From an uncultured Bacilli bacterium (lineage in GTDB: Bacteria > Bacillota_I > Bacilli_A > RF39 > UBA660): DNA of 64,000 nucleotides. The stretch is from NCBI GenBank assembly GCA_934168205.1, contig CAKPMX010000001.1:186001-250000 (forward strand), in the 5' to 3' direction. The notes below the pieces were generated by a model, which did no database searches, had not been told where the DNA came from, and was given only the letters and a program-made list of their open reading frames with translations. Position numbers and translations under genes: made by a program. Position 1 is the stretch's first letter, and each line of letters opens with the position of its first letter. Positions 9,445 to 17,605 of the stretch are shown piece after piece.

Positions 9445-10149
9445 TTATCCTCCAAACTTTCTATCTCTATTATTAAATTCTAAAATAGCTTTATCAAATT
9501 CTTTTTCATTAAAATCAGGAAACAATACTTTAGTAAAATAAAACTCAGCATAACTAGACTGATAAAGCATAAAATTACTTACTCTAAATTCTCCAGAAGT
9601 TCTAATAACTAAATCAATATCTGGCAAATCCTGATATAAATTTTTAGAAACCAAATCATAATCTATATCATCAATACTTATTTTATTTTCACTATATAAC
9701 TTACAAAGTTTCTTAGTCATATCAACTATTTCAGCTCTACCACCATAGTTTATACAAATATTTAAAACTAAACCTGTATTATTAGCCGTATCTTTTGTAA
9801 CAACATCCATTGCTTTTAATACTTTATCTGGCAAAGGATAACCTCTTCCTGAAAAAATAACTTTAACATTATCTTTAGATAGTTGTTTTAATTTAGAATT
9901 AAAGCATTCAACAAATAAATTCATTAAATATCCAACCTCTTCTTCTGATCTTTTAAAGTTCTCGGTAGAAAAGGCATATAAAGATAAATATTTAACACCA
10001 GTTTTAGAAATATATTTACATAAAGTTAGTAAATTATCTGCACCAGCTTTATGTCCAAGACTTCTTGAAAGACCTCTTCTTTGAGCCCATCTTCCATTAC
10101 CGTCCATTATAATACCAACATGTGTAGGTATATTTAATTTATTATCCAT
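9445..10149 (-). CDS. uppS: Undecaprenyl diphosphate synthase UppS
   Basis: 234-residue cis-prenyltransferase that makes the undecaprenyl carrier needed for peptidoglycan and teichoic acids. The signature HVGIIMDGNGRWAQRRG is at the N-terminus with catalytic Asp16, and the C-terminal box DLVIRTSGEFRVSNF is present. First gene of the uppS-cdsA-rseP operon. A TATAAT lies about 30 bases upstream of the ATG on the minus strand (TTATATAATGAT), without a clear -35, so a short leader is likely. Confidence 0.96.
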   Translation of the reverse strand: MDNKLNIPTHVGIIMDGNGRWAQRRGLSRSLGHKAGADNLLTLCKYISKTGVKYLSLYAFSTENFKRSEEEVGYLMNLFVECFNSKLKQLSKDNVKVIFSGRGYPLPDKVLKAMDVVTKDTANNTGLVLNICINYGGRAEIVDMTKKLCKLYSENKISIDDIDYDLVSKNLYQDLPDIDLVIRTSGEFRVSNFMLYQSSYAEFYFTKVLFPDFNEKEFDKAILEFNNRDRKFGG

Positions 10150-10183
10150 AACATAACCTCTATATCATTATATAACAAACGAA

Positions 10184-10212
10184 AAAAAAAAGAAAGTATT
10201 AACACTCTCTTA
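10184..10212 (-). terminator. Terminator after khpA
   Basis: On the minus strand GAGAGT and ACTTTC pair (one G-T) around a short loop, followed by an uninterrupted T-run of at least nine. Confidence 0.65.
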
Positions 10213-10458
10213 AAATTTATCTATATCTATTTTAACATACTTATTATCTTTTAAGCTACTACTAGCTTGAATCAATGTCCTAATAGCATTGGCACATCTT
10301 CCATTCTTACCAATAACTCTTCCCATATCTTCTTCAGCTATCATAACTTGAATAAGTATAACGTTATCTTCTTCAGTAGGAAATTCCTTAACGCTAACTG
10401 CCTCGGTATTTTTAACTAAAGATTTAACTATTTCTTCTGTCAATGTTACTAAATCCAT
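10210..10458 (-). CDS. khpA: KH-domain RNA-binding protein KhpA (YlqC)
   Basis: 82-residue single KH domain protein. The RNA-binding loop GKNG sits in GRVIGKNGR (about residues 46-54). In Firmicutes KhpA works with KhpB/EloR in RNA binding and cell elongation. It follows rpsP by one base, the classic rpsP-khpA pair. In many relatives ffh is in the same operon; here ffh is about 49 kb away. Confidence 0.93.
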   Translation of the reverse strand: MDLVTLTEEIVKSLVKNTEAVSVKEFPTEEDNVILIQVMIAEEDMGRVIGKNGRCANAIRTLIQASSSLKDNKYVKIDIDKF

Positions 10459-10459
10459 A

Positions 10460-10735
10460 TTACTTATCCTTCTTTACTTTAGAATCTGCATATTTTTTCA
10501 TAATACCAGCTTTACTAAATAAATTTTTAACAGTATCAGTTGGAATAGCTCCATTATTTAGCCATTTCATAGCTAATTCTTCATTAATTCTTACTTCACA
10601 TTCTCCAACAGGTTGATAAATACCAATTAGTTCAAGATATTTTCCATCTCTTGGACTTCTAGAGTCAGTCGCAACAATTCTATAAGTAGGTTTCTTTTTA
10701 GCACCCATTCTTGTTAATCTAATTTTAACAGCCAT
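10460..10735 (-). CDS. rpsP: 30S ribosomal protein S16
   Basis: 91 residues, full length for S16. The N-terminal signature VKIRLTRMGAKKKPTYRIV is typical, followed by DGKYLELIGIYQP. It is part of the small subunit body. It is the first gene of rpsP-khpA, transcribed from the consensus promoter at 10770-10798; GGAGGG precedes the ATG. Confidence 0.97.
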   Translation of the reverse strand: MAVKIRLTRMGAKKKPTYRIVATDSRSPRDGKYLELIGIYQPVGECEVRINEELAMKWLNNGAIPTDTVKNLFSKAGIMKKYADSKVKKDK

Positions 10736-10769
10736 CTTTTTCCCTCCATTTCTTTAATAGACTGCACTT

Positions 10770-10798
10770 ATTATATAATAATAAAAATAAGATGTCAA
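10770..10798 (-). promoter_or_regulatory. Consensus sigma-A promoter for rpsP-khpA
   Basis: Read on the minus strand: TTGACA (10793-10798), a 17-base spacer, and TATAAT (10770-10775). Both boxes are perfect, in keeping with strong expression of a ribosomal gene. Confidence 0.9.
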
Positions 10799-10814
10799 CC
10801 ATTTATTGATAACA

Positions 10815-11642
10815 TTATTTTTTCACATAAACGTATGACGCCGGAACTGATTTAGTTGGATGAAATGGATTAGAATAATTACTTCCTTCAACAACTTCAA
10901 AACTCTTAGAGAAAATATCATCTTGAAGCATAGTTTTACTACCTGTATCTCCATAACCAGATAATACATAACTACAAATAACTATACCATTATCACTTAA
11001 ATGGTCAACTAAATTATCACGACAGGTAGCAAGAGCAGTCGGAGTTGATGCATAATCTAAAATATTAGAAAGAACAACAACATCAAAAGTTCTATCATAA
11101 TCAAAAAAATCAAATACATTAATTTTAGAAAAATCAATATCTCTATCCCCAATAATAGAAGCCATACCTTCTAAATCATTTTCATAAGGAACCCTTCTAT
11201 TAAATGAAATTCCACCCATGAATAATTTACTTGTATAACTAGATGCCTTCCTATTTAAATATTTCCAAAAAGAAAGAGCTTCTTCTTCTAATTCACTTTT
11301 AGTTGAAACTTCACTTAATAATTCAAGAAACCATTCTTTACTATTACCATATGGTACATCAACACCTCTATAAATTAAAGACCATTTTCTAAGATAATAA
11401 TAATATTTTGTTAATTCATTAACATCAAAAGCAGTAACACTTTTAGCGCCCAAATAACACTCCGAAAAAACATGATCAGAAGATCCTAATACACTTAAAA
11501 CATCTTTATCTTTAAGATCAAAATCTCTAAAAACAGCATCTAATTGTTCATTAGAAGTAGTATATATTCTCCTAAACGGTACAAAGCCAATTCTATTATT
11601 ACAAATATCAATAGCTAACTTTTCATCTTCTCTTAATCCCAT
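10815..11642 (-). CDS. SAM-methyltransferase-like protein (DUF3419-like)
   Basis: 275 residues. After GLREDEKLAIDICNNRIGF comes a Rossmann-type start, VLSVLGSSDHVF, then an acidic strand end AFDVN, and later VVVLSNILDY, the order of motif I, II and IV in class I S-adenosylmethionine methyltransferases. It resembles DUF3419/BtaA-type proteins more than known RNA or DNA methylases. The substrate is unknown. It stands alone after cotE, separated by the cotE terminator. The assignment to a methyltransferase fold is likely; a catalytic role is inference. Confidence 0.55.
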   Translation of the reverse strand: MGLREDEKLAIDICNNRIGFVPFRRIYTTSNEQLDAVFRDFDLKDKDVLSVLGSSDHVFSECYLGAKSVTAFDVNELTKYYYYLRKWSLIYRGVDVPYGNSKEWFLELLSEVSTKSELEEEALSFWKYLNRKASSYTSKLFMGGISFNRRVPYENDLEGMASIIGDRDIDFSKINVFDFFDYDRTFDVVVLSNILDYASTPTALATCRDNLVDHLSDNGIVICSYVLSGYGDTGSKTMLQDDIFSKSFEVVEGSNYSNPFHPTKSVPASYVYVKK

Positions 11643-11697
11643 AACAAATCATCACCAATGGAATTTATTCTAACTTGTTAGGTAATAAAAGTCAATA

Positions 11698-11736
11698 AAA
11701 GAATAACACCTGTATAATCAAGTGTTATTCTAAGTA
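11698..11736 (-). terminator. Terminator after cotE
   Basis: On the minus strand AGAATAACAC and GTGTTATTCT form a long stem followed by TTTTATT. It lies just before the cotE stop. Confidence 0.8.
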
Positions 11737-11739
11737 TAA

Positions 11740-12279
11740 TTATTCATTTTCTTGAAGAAACTCCCCATTAACCTCATCTATTTTTTTATCGATTTCTTCA
11801 TCAGCTTGTTTTTCTTCTACAATTTCATCCCAAGGATCCTCATCATCATTAGCTTCAACTTTCATTTTTATATCACCAACTAATTCAATACCAAGTTCTT
11901 TTTCAATTGTATAATTAATATTGTTACCATCTATATCAACCTTAACACAACTAGGTTGTTTTAAACTTCTAACAATAATTTCTTCATTAGTTGTTTCTTC
12001 TTCTCTTTCTCTTAAACGAACAACTTCACTATAATTATTAGTTTCTTTAATAACTTGTGTCTTTGTATCATTATCATAAGAATACCAAATATTAACATCA
12101 TAGCTACCATTTATTCTAATACTATCTCCTGATTTAACACCATTAAAATTATGATTAATAACCCAACAACCTAAAATAGTAGAAGGACTATTCTCAACAT
12201 TTACTTTATTTTCAGTAGTAAAAAGTTTTTTTCCCTTCGCAATTACTGCCTTAGTAACAATTTCTCTATAATTAGCCAT
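11740..12279 (-). CDS. cotE: Spore coat morphogenetic protein CotE
   Basis: 179 residues. The N-terminal part matches CotE: YREIVTKAVIAKGKK, then LGCWVINH and SYDVNIWYSYDNDTKT, then a conserved KQPSC segment and an acidic C-terminal tail. CotE directs outer coat assembly on the forespore surface. The order miaB-ymcA-cotE is the one in Bacillus subtilis, which strengthens the call. Ribosome site AGGAGG precedes the ATG. A sigma-E-like promoter is seen upstream (12298-12325). The acidic tail (residues 150-179) is also found in Bacillus CotE. Confidence 0.9.
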   Translation of the reverse strand: MANYREIVTKAVIAKGKKLFTTENKVNVENSPSTILGCWVINHNFNGVKSGDSIRINGSYDVNIWYSYDNDTKTQVIKETNNYSEVVRLREREEETTNEEIIVRSLKQPSCVKVDIDGNNINYTIEKELGIELVGDIKMKVEANDDEDPWDEIVEEKQADEEIDKKIDEVNGEFLQENE

Positions 12280-12297
12280 ACGTAAACCTCCTAATTT

Positions 12298-12325
12298 AAT
12301 TTATGCTAAAGATATAAAATATTAC
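12298..12325 (-). promoter_or_regulatory. Candidate sigma-E-type promoter of cotE
   Basis: On the minus strand GTAATAT (12319-12325), 13 bases, CATAAATT (12298-12305). This is one base from the sigma-E -10 consensus CATACA-T, with a plausible -35. In B. subtilis cotE has a sigma-E promoter. The call is by eye only. Confidence 0.45.
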
Positions 12326-12351
12326 CAAAAAACACATAATTTTTTTCAAAC

Positions 12352-12385
12352 AAAAACTACATTCCAAACTAGAATGTAATTTTTA
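12352..12385 (-). terminator. Terminator after ymcA
   Basis: Minus-strand ACATTCT and GGAATGT pair around a short loop, followed by AGTTTTTG. It ends the miaB-ymcA transcript and separates it from cotE. Confidence 0.7.
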
Positions 12386-12697
12386 CTTATTTAAAACCTC
12401 ATAAAAATAATTATTAAGCTCATCTTTTACAAATTCAATTTTTTCATTAACCTTCTCTAAATACTGCATATAAATAACATAAATAGGTATATTATTTAAT
12501 TCTTCTTCTAACTTTTCAAGTTCAACAAGTATCTCTTGGTCATTTGTATTAACATATTTTTTTTGTAATTTTTTTATTTTTTCAATTAATGATACTAATT
12601 CTTCATTAGAGGACATAGTATTTTTTAATTCAATACATTTTTTATAATCATCGCTATTAATAATGGTATTAATAACTTCATTTAATGCTTCATTCAA
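12383..12697 (-). CDS. ymcA: YlbF/YmcA-family regulator (RicA)
   Basis: 104-residue helical protein of the YlbF/YmcA family. The pattern of long amphipathic helices (SSNEELVSLIEKIKKLQKKY) and the position between miaB and cotE identify it. In B. subtilis YmcA, YlbF and YaaT form the Y-complex, which promotes RNase Y activity and affects sporulation, competence and biofilms. The start overlaps the miaB stop by four bases (ATGA), so the pair is coupled. The cysteines that hold iron-sulfur clusters in the B. subtilis complex are not obvious here: only one Cys is seen, near residue 20. Confidence 0.82.
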   Translation of the reverse strand: MNEALNEVINTIINSDDYKKCIELKNTMSSNEELVSLIEKIKKLQKKYVNTNDQEILVELEKLEEELNNIPIYVIYMQYLEKVNEKIEFVKDELNNYFYEVLNK

Positions 12698-14106
12698 ATA
12701 GCTTCACCATCTAAACTCCAAGTTTTAGCCGCAACTACCTTTACCTTAATAATATCTCCGGGTACAACTTCTTTTTCACTTGAAAAATTTATAAGTTTAT
12801 TAGTATCTGTATATCCATAAAACATATTATCTTTTTCAGAAACACCTTCTACTAATACTTCAACTATTTTATTTTCTAATTTTTTATTATTTTCCAAAAA
12901 ATATTTATTAACAACTTTATTAAGTCTTTGTAATCTATTTTCTTTTTCCTCCTCACTAGTCTCATCTTTTAATAAACAAGCAGGAGTTCCTTCTCTTTTA
13001 GAAAATATAAATGTAAAGGCATTATCATATTTACACTCTTCAGCTAAACTTAAAGTTTCTAAAAAGTCTTCTTCAGTTTCTCCAGGAAAACCTACAATTA
13101 TATCAGTAGAAATCGCAACACCCGGAACAGTATTTTTAATTTTATTAAATAATTCCAAATAACTTTTCCTAGTATAACGTCTTCCCATTAGCTTTAATAT
13201 TCTACTAGAACCAGACTGTACTGGTAAATGAACGCTTGGCATAATGTTTTTATATTTACCAATAACTTCTACCATGTTATCTGTAAAATCCCAAGGATGA
13301 GAAGTCATAAATCTAACTCTTGGTATATCCTTTTTCGCTATATCTTCTAATAAATTACCAAGTGTATAGTCATCATATAAATCTTTTCCATAAGCATTAA
13401 CATTTTGTCCAAGTAAAGTAATTTCTTTATATCCGTCTTTTATAAGTTCATCTACTTCTTTTAAAATATCTTCTTTAGCTCTACTTCTTTCTCTTCCTCT
13501 AGTATAAGGAACTATGCAATATGTACAAAATTTGTTACAACCATAAATAATATTAACATAAGCTTTATAATTATTAGTTCTAATAACAGGTAATCCTTCT
13601 ACTAAATCACCCTCTTTAGAAAATACTTCTATTTGTTGTTTATTTTCTTCTATTGCTCTATCAATAATATTAGGTAATTGATACATATTATGAGTACCAA
13701 ATACAAAGTTAACCCATGGGTATTTCTTAATAATTTTTTCAACTACACTAGCTTCTTGTGCCATACATCCACAAAGTCCAACTATTAAGTCTTTTTTTTG
13801 TGCCTTTAAATGTTTAAGTCTACCTAGCATACCAAATGCCTTATTATGTGCATTTTCTCTAATAGAACAAGTATTTAAAAGTACTAAATCAGCATCTTCA
13901 TAATTATCAACTTTTTTAAATCCAAGGCCAGTAAGTAAAGCCTCTATATTTTCACTATCATGTTCATTCATTTGGCATCCATAAGTCTTCAAATAAAAAG
14001 TCTTACCATTATATTTATCCTTGATCTTATTATCAAATTTAAAATCAACTCTTTTATAATCTTTATCTTCTCTACGTCTAGCATCCTTATAATTTGGTAA
14101 ATGCAT
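12694..14106 (-). CDS. miaB: tRNA-2-methylthio-N6-dimethylallyladenosine synthase MiaB
   Basis: About 470 residues. A radical-SAM methylthiotransferase that adds the methylthio group to i6A37 of tRNAs. The N-terminal UPF0004 domain starts with YLKTYGCQMNEHDSE and carries cluster cysteines (also LNTCSIRENA and GLCGCMAQ), the radical SAM motif is GCNKFCTYCIVPYTRG, and a C-terminal TRAM domain follows. An ATG at 14121 would have its ribosome site touching it, while GGAAGTGG stands well before the ATG at 14106, which is preferred; the choice is not certain. Confidence 0.95.
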   Translation of the reverse strand: MHLPNYKDARRREDKDYKRVDFKFDNKIKDKYNGKTFYLKTYGCQMNEHDSENIEALLTGLGFKKVDNYEDADLVLLNTCSIRENAHNKAFGMLGRLKHLKAQKKDLIVGLCGCMAQEASVVEKIIKKYPWVNFVFGTHNMYQLPNIIDRAIEENKQQIEVFSKEGDLVEGLPVIRTNNYKAYVNIIYGCNKFCTYCIVPYTRGRERSRAKEDILKEVDELIKDGYKEITLLGQNVNAYGKDLYDDYTLGNLLEDIAKKDIPRVRFMTSHPWDFTDNMVEVIGKYKNIMPSVHLPVQSGSSRILKLMGRRYTRKSYLELFNKIKNTVPGVAISTDIIVGFPGETEEDFLETLSLAEECKYDNAFTFIFSKREGTPACLLKDETSEEEKENRLQRLNKVVNKYFLENNKKLENKIVEVLVEGVSEKDNMFYGYTDTNKLINFSSEKEVVPGDIIKVKVVAAKTWSLDGEAI

Positions 14107-14166
14107 AAATACCACTTCCATTCCTAAAATATAATAACTTAATAAAAGAAAAAAAGCAACTAGCCA

Positions 14167-15903
14167 TTACTTTTTTACATATTGAATAACCTTTTCCCCA
14201 TTATAATCTATCTTGCTTTTTAAATCCCTATAACAAGGAGCAACATATTGTCCTTTATTACCAGCAACCGTCAAATAATCAATTGCTCTTTTATAATCAT
14301 CTTCGCTTGCTGCTCTCCTAGAATATGCATAACCAAGTTTTTTATAAATATAAGGATCAGGTCTTTCTGTCTTAGCACAAATTGTACTAAGACATTCTAT
14401 ACAGTAATCATAATCACCAATGTCATAAGCCGTTCTGCTTTCTTCAAGCAACACTCTAAAATCAACCCAAGATTTATTAGTATCAATATATCTTAAAACC
14501 AAGTCATCTCCAGATAATTCAATCATAATATTAGAAAAACTATTAGCAATATTAACAACGTTCCTTCTATCTTCTAAAGATAATTTTTCAATTACTCTTA
14601 GACCCTTAGTATCCAAAATATCATGAATAACATCACCAAGCATAGAATATTTTTCTAAAGAGTTTGAAAAACGAGCACGTTCTAACTTTTCTTCTAATTC
14701 TAAAACATCAACTCTAGCTCCACCAAGTTCACAAGACTGTGAAATTATATTTAAATATATTTGTGCCTTTTCTAATTCATTAGTTCTTAAAGCTTGAAAA
14801 TAGTCCTGTATGTAAGAACCAACATCAAAATCAAAATCATCAAAACAAATACTATTAAAAGCAACAATTGGACGTGTAAAAGTCTTATCATCTTCTAATA
14901 AACTTAGTCTAACTAGATCACATATATATTTTTTATATTGAGAAAAACCATTACTTTCTAAATAGGTGTCCAAATTTTCATAATCATCATCTAAATTACC
15001 ATCTAAAAATGCATAAACAAGTTCAGAAAAACATTTTTCTCTAGAAATACTCTTATTTAAATCAGAAAGTAATCTATATACTATATTTTCATGTAAACAT
15101 TTATTATATCTGCTCATAGAAATACTCAAAGCTTTTTGATAATCTCGTAATTTAACAGCATCGGTAACATTTTGAACAGGTCCAGGCATAGGATCAGGAA
15201 CTCTTTTTTTGCATGCAATAACATCACGAGCCAAATTAAGCGTCAAATCTTCAGCTTTAGAAATAGGTCTATAAGTTTTAATTTTCTCAATTTCAGAAAC
15301 AAGCCATTCATATCTTTTATCAATTACATAATTTAGCCAGTAATTATTTCTATCTATCCTTGCTTCATATATATTATCAAGTAAAGATTGAAGTATTTTC
15401 ATTGAATCAGATGTATCATGAATATTTAAACAACACTTTCTGGCAAGTGCAAATTTATGATTAAAAGCTAAAAATCTAACTTTACTATATTGTTCAATAG
15501 AATCCAAGTCACTAGCGATATTACAAACGTCTCCAAATTCAAACTTGAATAATCTTTCTCTATACTCCGATGGAATTTCAATAATTTGTGAAAGAAGAAA
15601 TAACCATAAATTATTATCTTGTTTTTTACCCAAATCAGAAGATTTATCCATTCCTTTAAAATATTTAAAAATATCATCATAATCTTTATTCTCAATTTTC
15701 TTTAAAAACATTTTTGTACAAACTTCATCATTATCAAGATTCAAGCAATAATAACCTCTTTTTGCTCTACTTAAGTAACCAGACTCCAACAATTTTTCTA
15801 AATCATATTTTGAAAAACCAATATCAGAAAGAAAAGAAGTTGTAGCCAAATCACAATGCATAAAAATTGAATACAAATAGTTCATTTTTTCTTGTGTTAA
15901 CAT
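14167..15903 (-). CDS. Winged-helix (AbiEi-like N-terminus) protein with helical repeats, unknown
   Basis: 578 residues. The first 55 look like the winged-helix seen at the start of AbiEi-type antitoxins and related regulators (ATTSFLSDIGFSKYDLEKLL, then LSRAKRGYYCL). The rest is helical, with TPR- or HAT-like repeats towards the end (YDIGDYDYCIECLS, KKLGYAYSRRA, YKRAIDYLTVAG). No catalytic motif is seen and no AbiEii-type toxin gene is adjacent, so a toxin-antitoxin role is not supported. It could be a regulator or scaffold that senses a partner through its repeats. It is a single gene with its own promoter region. Confidence 0.6.
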   Translation of the reverse strand: MLTQEKMNYLYSIFMHCDLATTSFLSDIGFSKYDLEKLLESGYLSRAKRGYYCLNLDNDEVCTKMFLKKIENKDYDDIFKYFKGMDKSSDLGKKQDNNLWLFLLSQIIEIPSEYRERLFKFEFGDVCNIASDLDSIEQYSKVRFLAFNHKFALARKCCLNIHDTSDSMKILQSLLDNIYEARIDRNNYWLNYVIDKRYEWLVSEIEKIKTYRPISKAEDLTLNLARDVIACKKRVPDPMPGPVQNVTDAVKLRDYQKALSISMSRYNKCLHENIVYRLLSDLNKSISREKCFSELVYAFLDGNLDDDYENLDTYLESNGFSQYKKYICDLVRLSLLEDDKTFTRPIVAFNSICFDDFDFDVGSYIQDYFQALRTNELEKAQIYLNIISQSCELGGARVDVLELEEKLERARFSNSLEKYSMLGDVIHDILDTKGLRVIEKLSLEDRRNVVNIANSFSNIMIELSGDDLVLRYIDTNKSWVDFRVLLEESRTAYDIGDYDYCIECLSTICAKTERPDPYIYKKLGYAYSRRAASEDDYKRAIDYLTVAGNKGQYVAPCYRDLKSKIDYNGEKVIQYVKK

Positions 15904-15935
15904 AAGAACCTCCCAAAGCTATTATATATTTTGAA

Positions 15936-15964
15936 TACAAAAAAAGCAACTAAGCAGTTGCCTC
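15936..15964 (-). terminator. Terminator after the ankyrin gene
   Basis: Minus-strand GCAACT and AGTTGC enclose GCTT, followed by seven Ts. It overlaps the stop region of the ankyrin gene. Confidence 0.8.
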
Positions 15965-16642
15965 TATTGAAGAATTAATTATTTGTTCTAAAGTCTTAAA
16001 ACCATTTTTCTTCATTAATTCACTTTTAATTTCATCTAAACGTTCAACTATTATTTCTAAAAGTCTAGTCATACTAGGAACAAGTTCTTTCTTCTCCAAG
16101 TTTTCAACTATTACTTCTAAATTATTTAGTTTAGAATATTTACCATAGTAAACATTATTTATACATGCATTACATAACTTCTTAAAAGATGAAACATCAA
16201 TATTATTAAATCTTTTATCTTCTAAAATCTTAAATGCACAACAAATATAATTACTATTGATAGCTTTATCTAATACTGTTTCTCCCTTATTATTCTTAAT
16301 ATTAGGAAGATAGTTTTTCTTTTTTACTAATTGTTCAACTATTTTAATAGTCGCAACAGAACTATCACAAACTAGAATATGTCCAAAGGTATCTCCTTCA
16401 ACATTTTGATGATTAACATCCCAATTTCTCTTCTTCATTAAACGAAGAACTAAATCATACTGTCTAGCCTTCAACAATCTTGTAACAACATCGTTGCCAG
16501 CCCCATCACAAACATTTACGTCAACCTTATTTTTATCTATTAATATTTCAACCACATCGTAGTATCCGTGCTTAATAACATTAAAAATCAGGGACGGATC
16601 TGTAGAACAAGCATTTATAGCTTGTTGCTTGTCATAAAACAT
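15950..16642 (-). CDS. Ankyrin-repeat protein
   Basis: About 230 residues with four or so ankyrin-like repeats (GYYDVVEILIDKNKVDVNVCD, ARQYDLVLRLMKKRNWDVNHQN, GETVLDKAIN), then a helical C-terminus. Such repeats mediate protein binding; the partner is unknown. An in-frame TTG at 16705 would extend the protein, but that TTG is the -35 box of a good promoter (16677-16705). The ATG at 16642, preceded by AGAGGTG at six bases, is therefore the real start. The gene is monocistronic with its own promoter and terminator. Confidence 0.75.
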   Translation of the reverse strand: MFYDKQQAINACSTDPSLIFNVIKHGYYDVVEILIDKNKVDVNVCDGAGNDVVTRLLKARQYDLVLRLMKKRNWDVNHQNVEGDTFGHILVCDSSVATIKIVEQLVKKKNYLPNIKNNKGETVLDKAINSNYICCAFKILEDKRFNNIDVSSFKKLCNACINNVYYGKYSKLNNLEVIVENLEKKELVPSMTRLLEIIVERLDEIKSELMKKNGFKTLEQIINSSIEATA

Positions 16643-16676
16643 TTCAAACACCTCTTTGTTCACGTGACAGTTATAT

Positions 16677-16705
16677 ATTCTACCAGAACAATTGCTTTTT
16701 GTCAA
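16677..16705 (-). promoter_or_regulatory. Sigma-A promoter of the ankyrin gene
   Basis: Minus strand: TTGACA (16700-16705), 17 bases, TAGAAT (16677-16682). It decides the translation start of the gene downstream. Confidence 0.8.
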
Positions 16706-16767
16706 ATTTAACCCTTCTTTCTACTTATTCTAATTATGTAAAAAACACTAAAATTTTATACAGTAAA

Positions 16768-16795
16768 AAGAAAAAAACGGTTAAACCGTTTACTA
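16768..16795 (-). terminator. Terminator of the SPFH/TPM operon
   Basis: Minus-strand AAACGG and CCGTTT pair around a short loop, followed by a T-run. It lies at the end of the TPM-domain gene. Confidence 0.75.
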
Positions 16796-17605
16796 AATTC
16801 TATTATTTTTCTCCAAAGTTTTATTAATAAAAGTATCTTCTATAATTTCTGATTTAAGTTTATTTCTAACTAAATACTTACGATATGAGTCACTACCAAC
16901 AACTACTTTTTTATTTTGTATCAAAAGAACTATCAAAATAACAGTAGTTACCAAAGAAAAAGATAAAATACCAGGCCATGGTAAAACTTCCAATAGTTTA
17001 ATACCTTTTCTTTTAGGTTCAGAACCATCTTTTAAAGGATAACCAAGTTCACTAAATGAAGAAGCCTTATCAATAAAAGAAACAGTAGATTCATAATAGC
17101 CAGTTTTAATATTATCAGAAATAACTTTTTTTAATTCTTCTATACGCCTATTATGATACATATCATTAGCCCTACCAGTAGTAACTATTGAAACTCTATT
17201 ATAATAAAAATCATATAATAACAAAATACCATCATGGCTATCAGAAATACCAAAAGTATTATAATCATAAAAGTCCTGTCCATATGCAGTAGCACTCTCT
17301 TTAGGATTATCATTAATAGTAACAATTACCATATCCATATTATAAGTATCAATATATTTAGAAACAAGTTTATATAAACGTTTCTCTTCAGAGGAAGAAA
17401 ACTTACCGGCAAAGTCATAAATTTTCTCACTACTATCAACTAAAGGAGTACTTAAAACAGCTTCTTTATTACTATCAGTAACATGTACATAACTAGGAAC
17501 ACCATAATCATCCTCTGTTCTTACCTGATACTTATCAGAAGCATAAACATCTAAAACACAAAAGCTAAAAATAAAAACAGATATAAATATAATAAATTTC
17601 TTCAT
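16793..17605 (-). CDS. TPM-domain secreted/membrane protein (YdjH/YgcG-like)
   Basis: 270 residues: signal peptide (about 1-22), a TPM domain (KIYDFAGKFSSSEEKRLYKL, then DMVIVTIND, DGILLLYDF and VSIVTTGRA), then one membrane helix near residues 210-230 and a short cytoplasmic tail. TPM domains act in photosystem or membrane-protein repair and bind metal ions. The gene begins directly after the stop of the upstream zinc-ribbon gene (TAGATG). With the SPFH and zinc-ribbon genes it matches the B. subtilis ydjGHI set, which cooperates with the PspA-like YdjF in membrane stress. Confidence 0.82.
   Translation of the reverse strand: MKKFIIFISVFIFSFCVLDVYASDKYQVRTEDDYGVPSYVHVTDSNKEAVLSTPLVDSSEKIYDFAGKFSSSEEKRLYKLVSKYIDTYNMDMVIVTINDNPKESATAYGQDFYDYNTFGISDSHDGILLLYDFYYNRVSIVTTGRANDMYHNRRIEELKKVISDNIKTGYYESTVSFIDKASSFSELGYPLKDGSEPKRKGIKLLEVLPWPGILSFSLVTTVILIVLLIQNKKVVVGSDSYRKYLVRNKLKSEIIEDTFINKTLEKNNRI

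Noticed and set aside
14167..15903. AbiE toxin-antitoxin system
   Set aside because: Only the winged-helix start resembles AbiEi; no nucleotidyltransferase toxin gene is adjacent.
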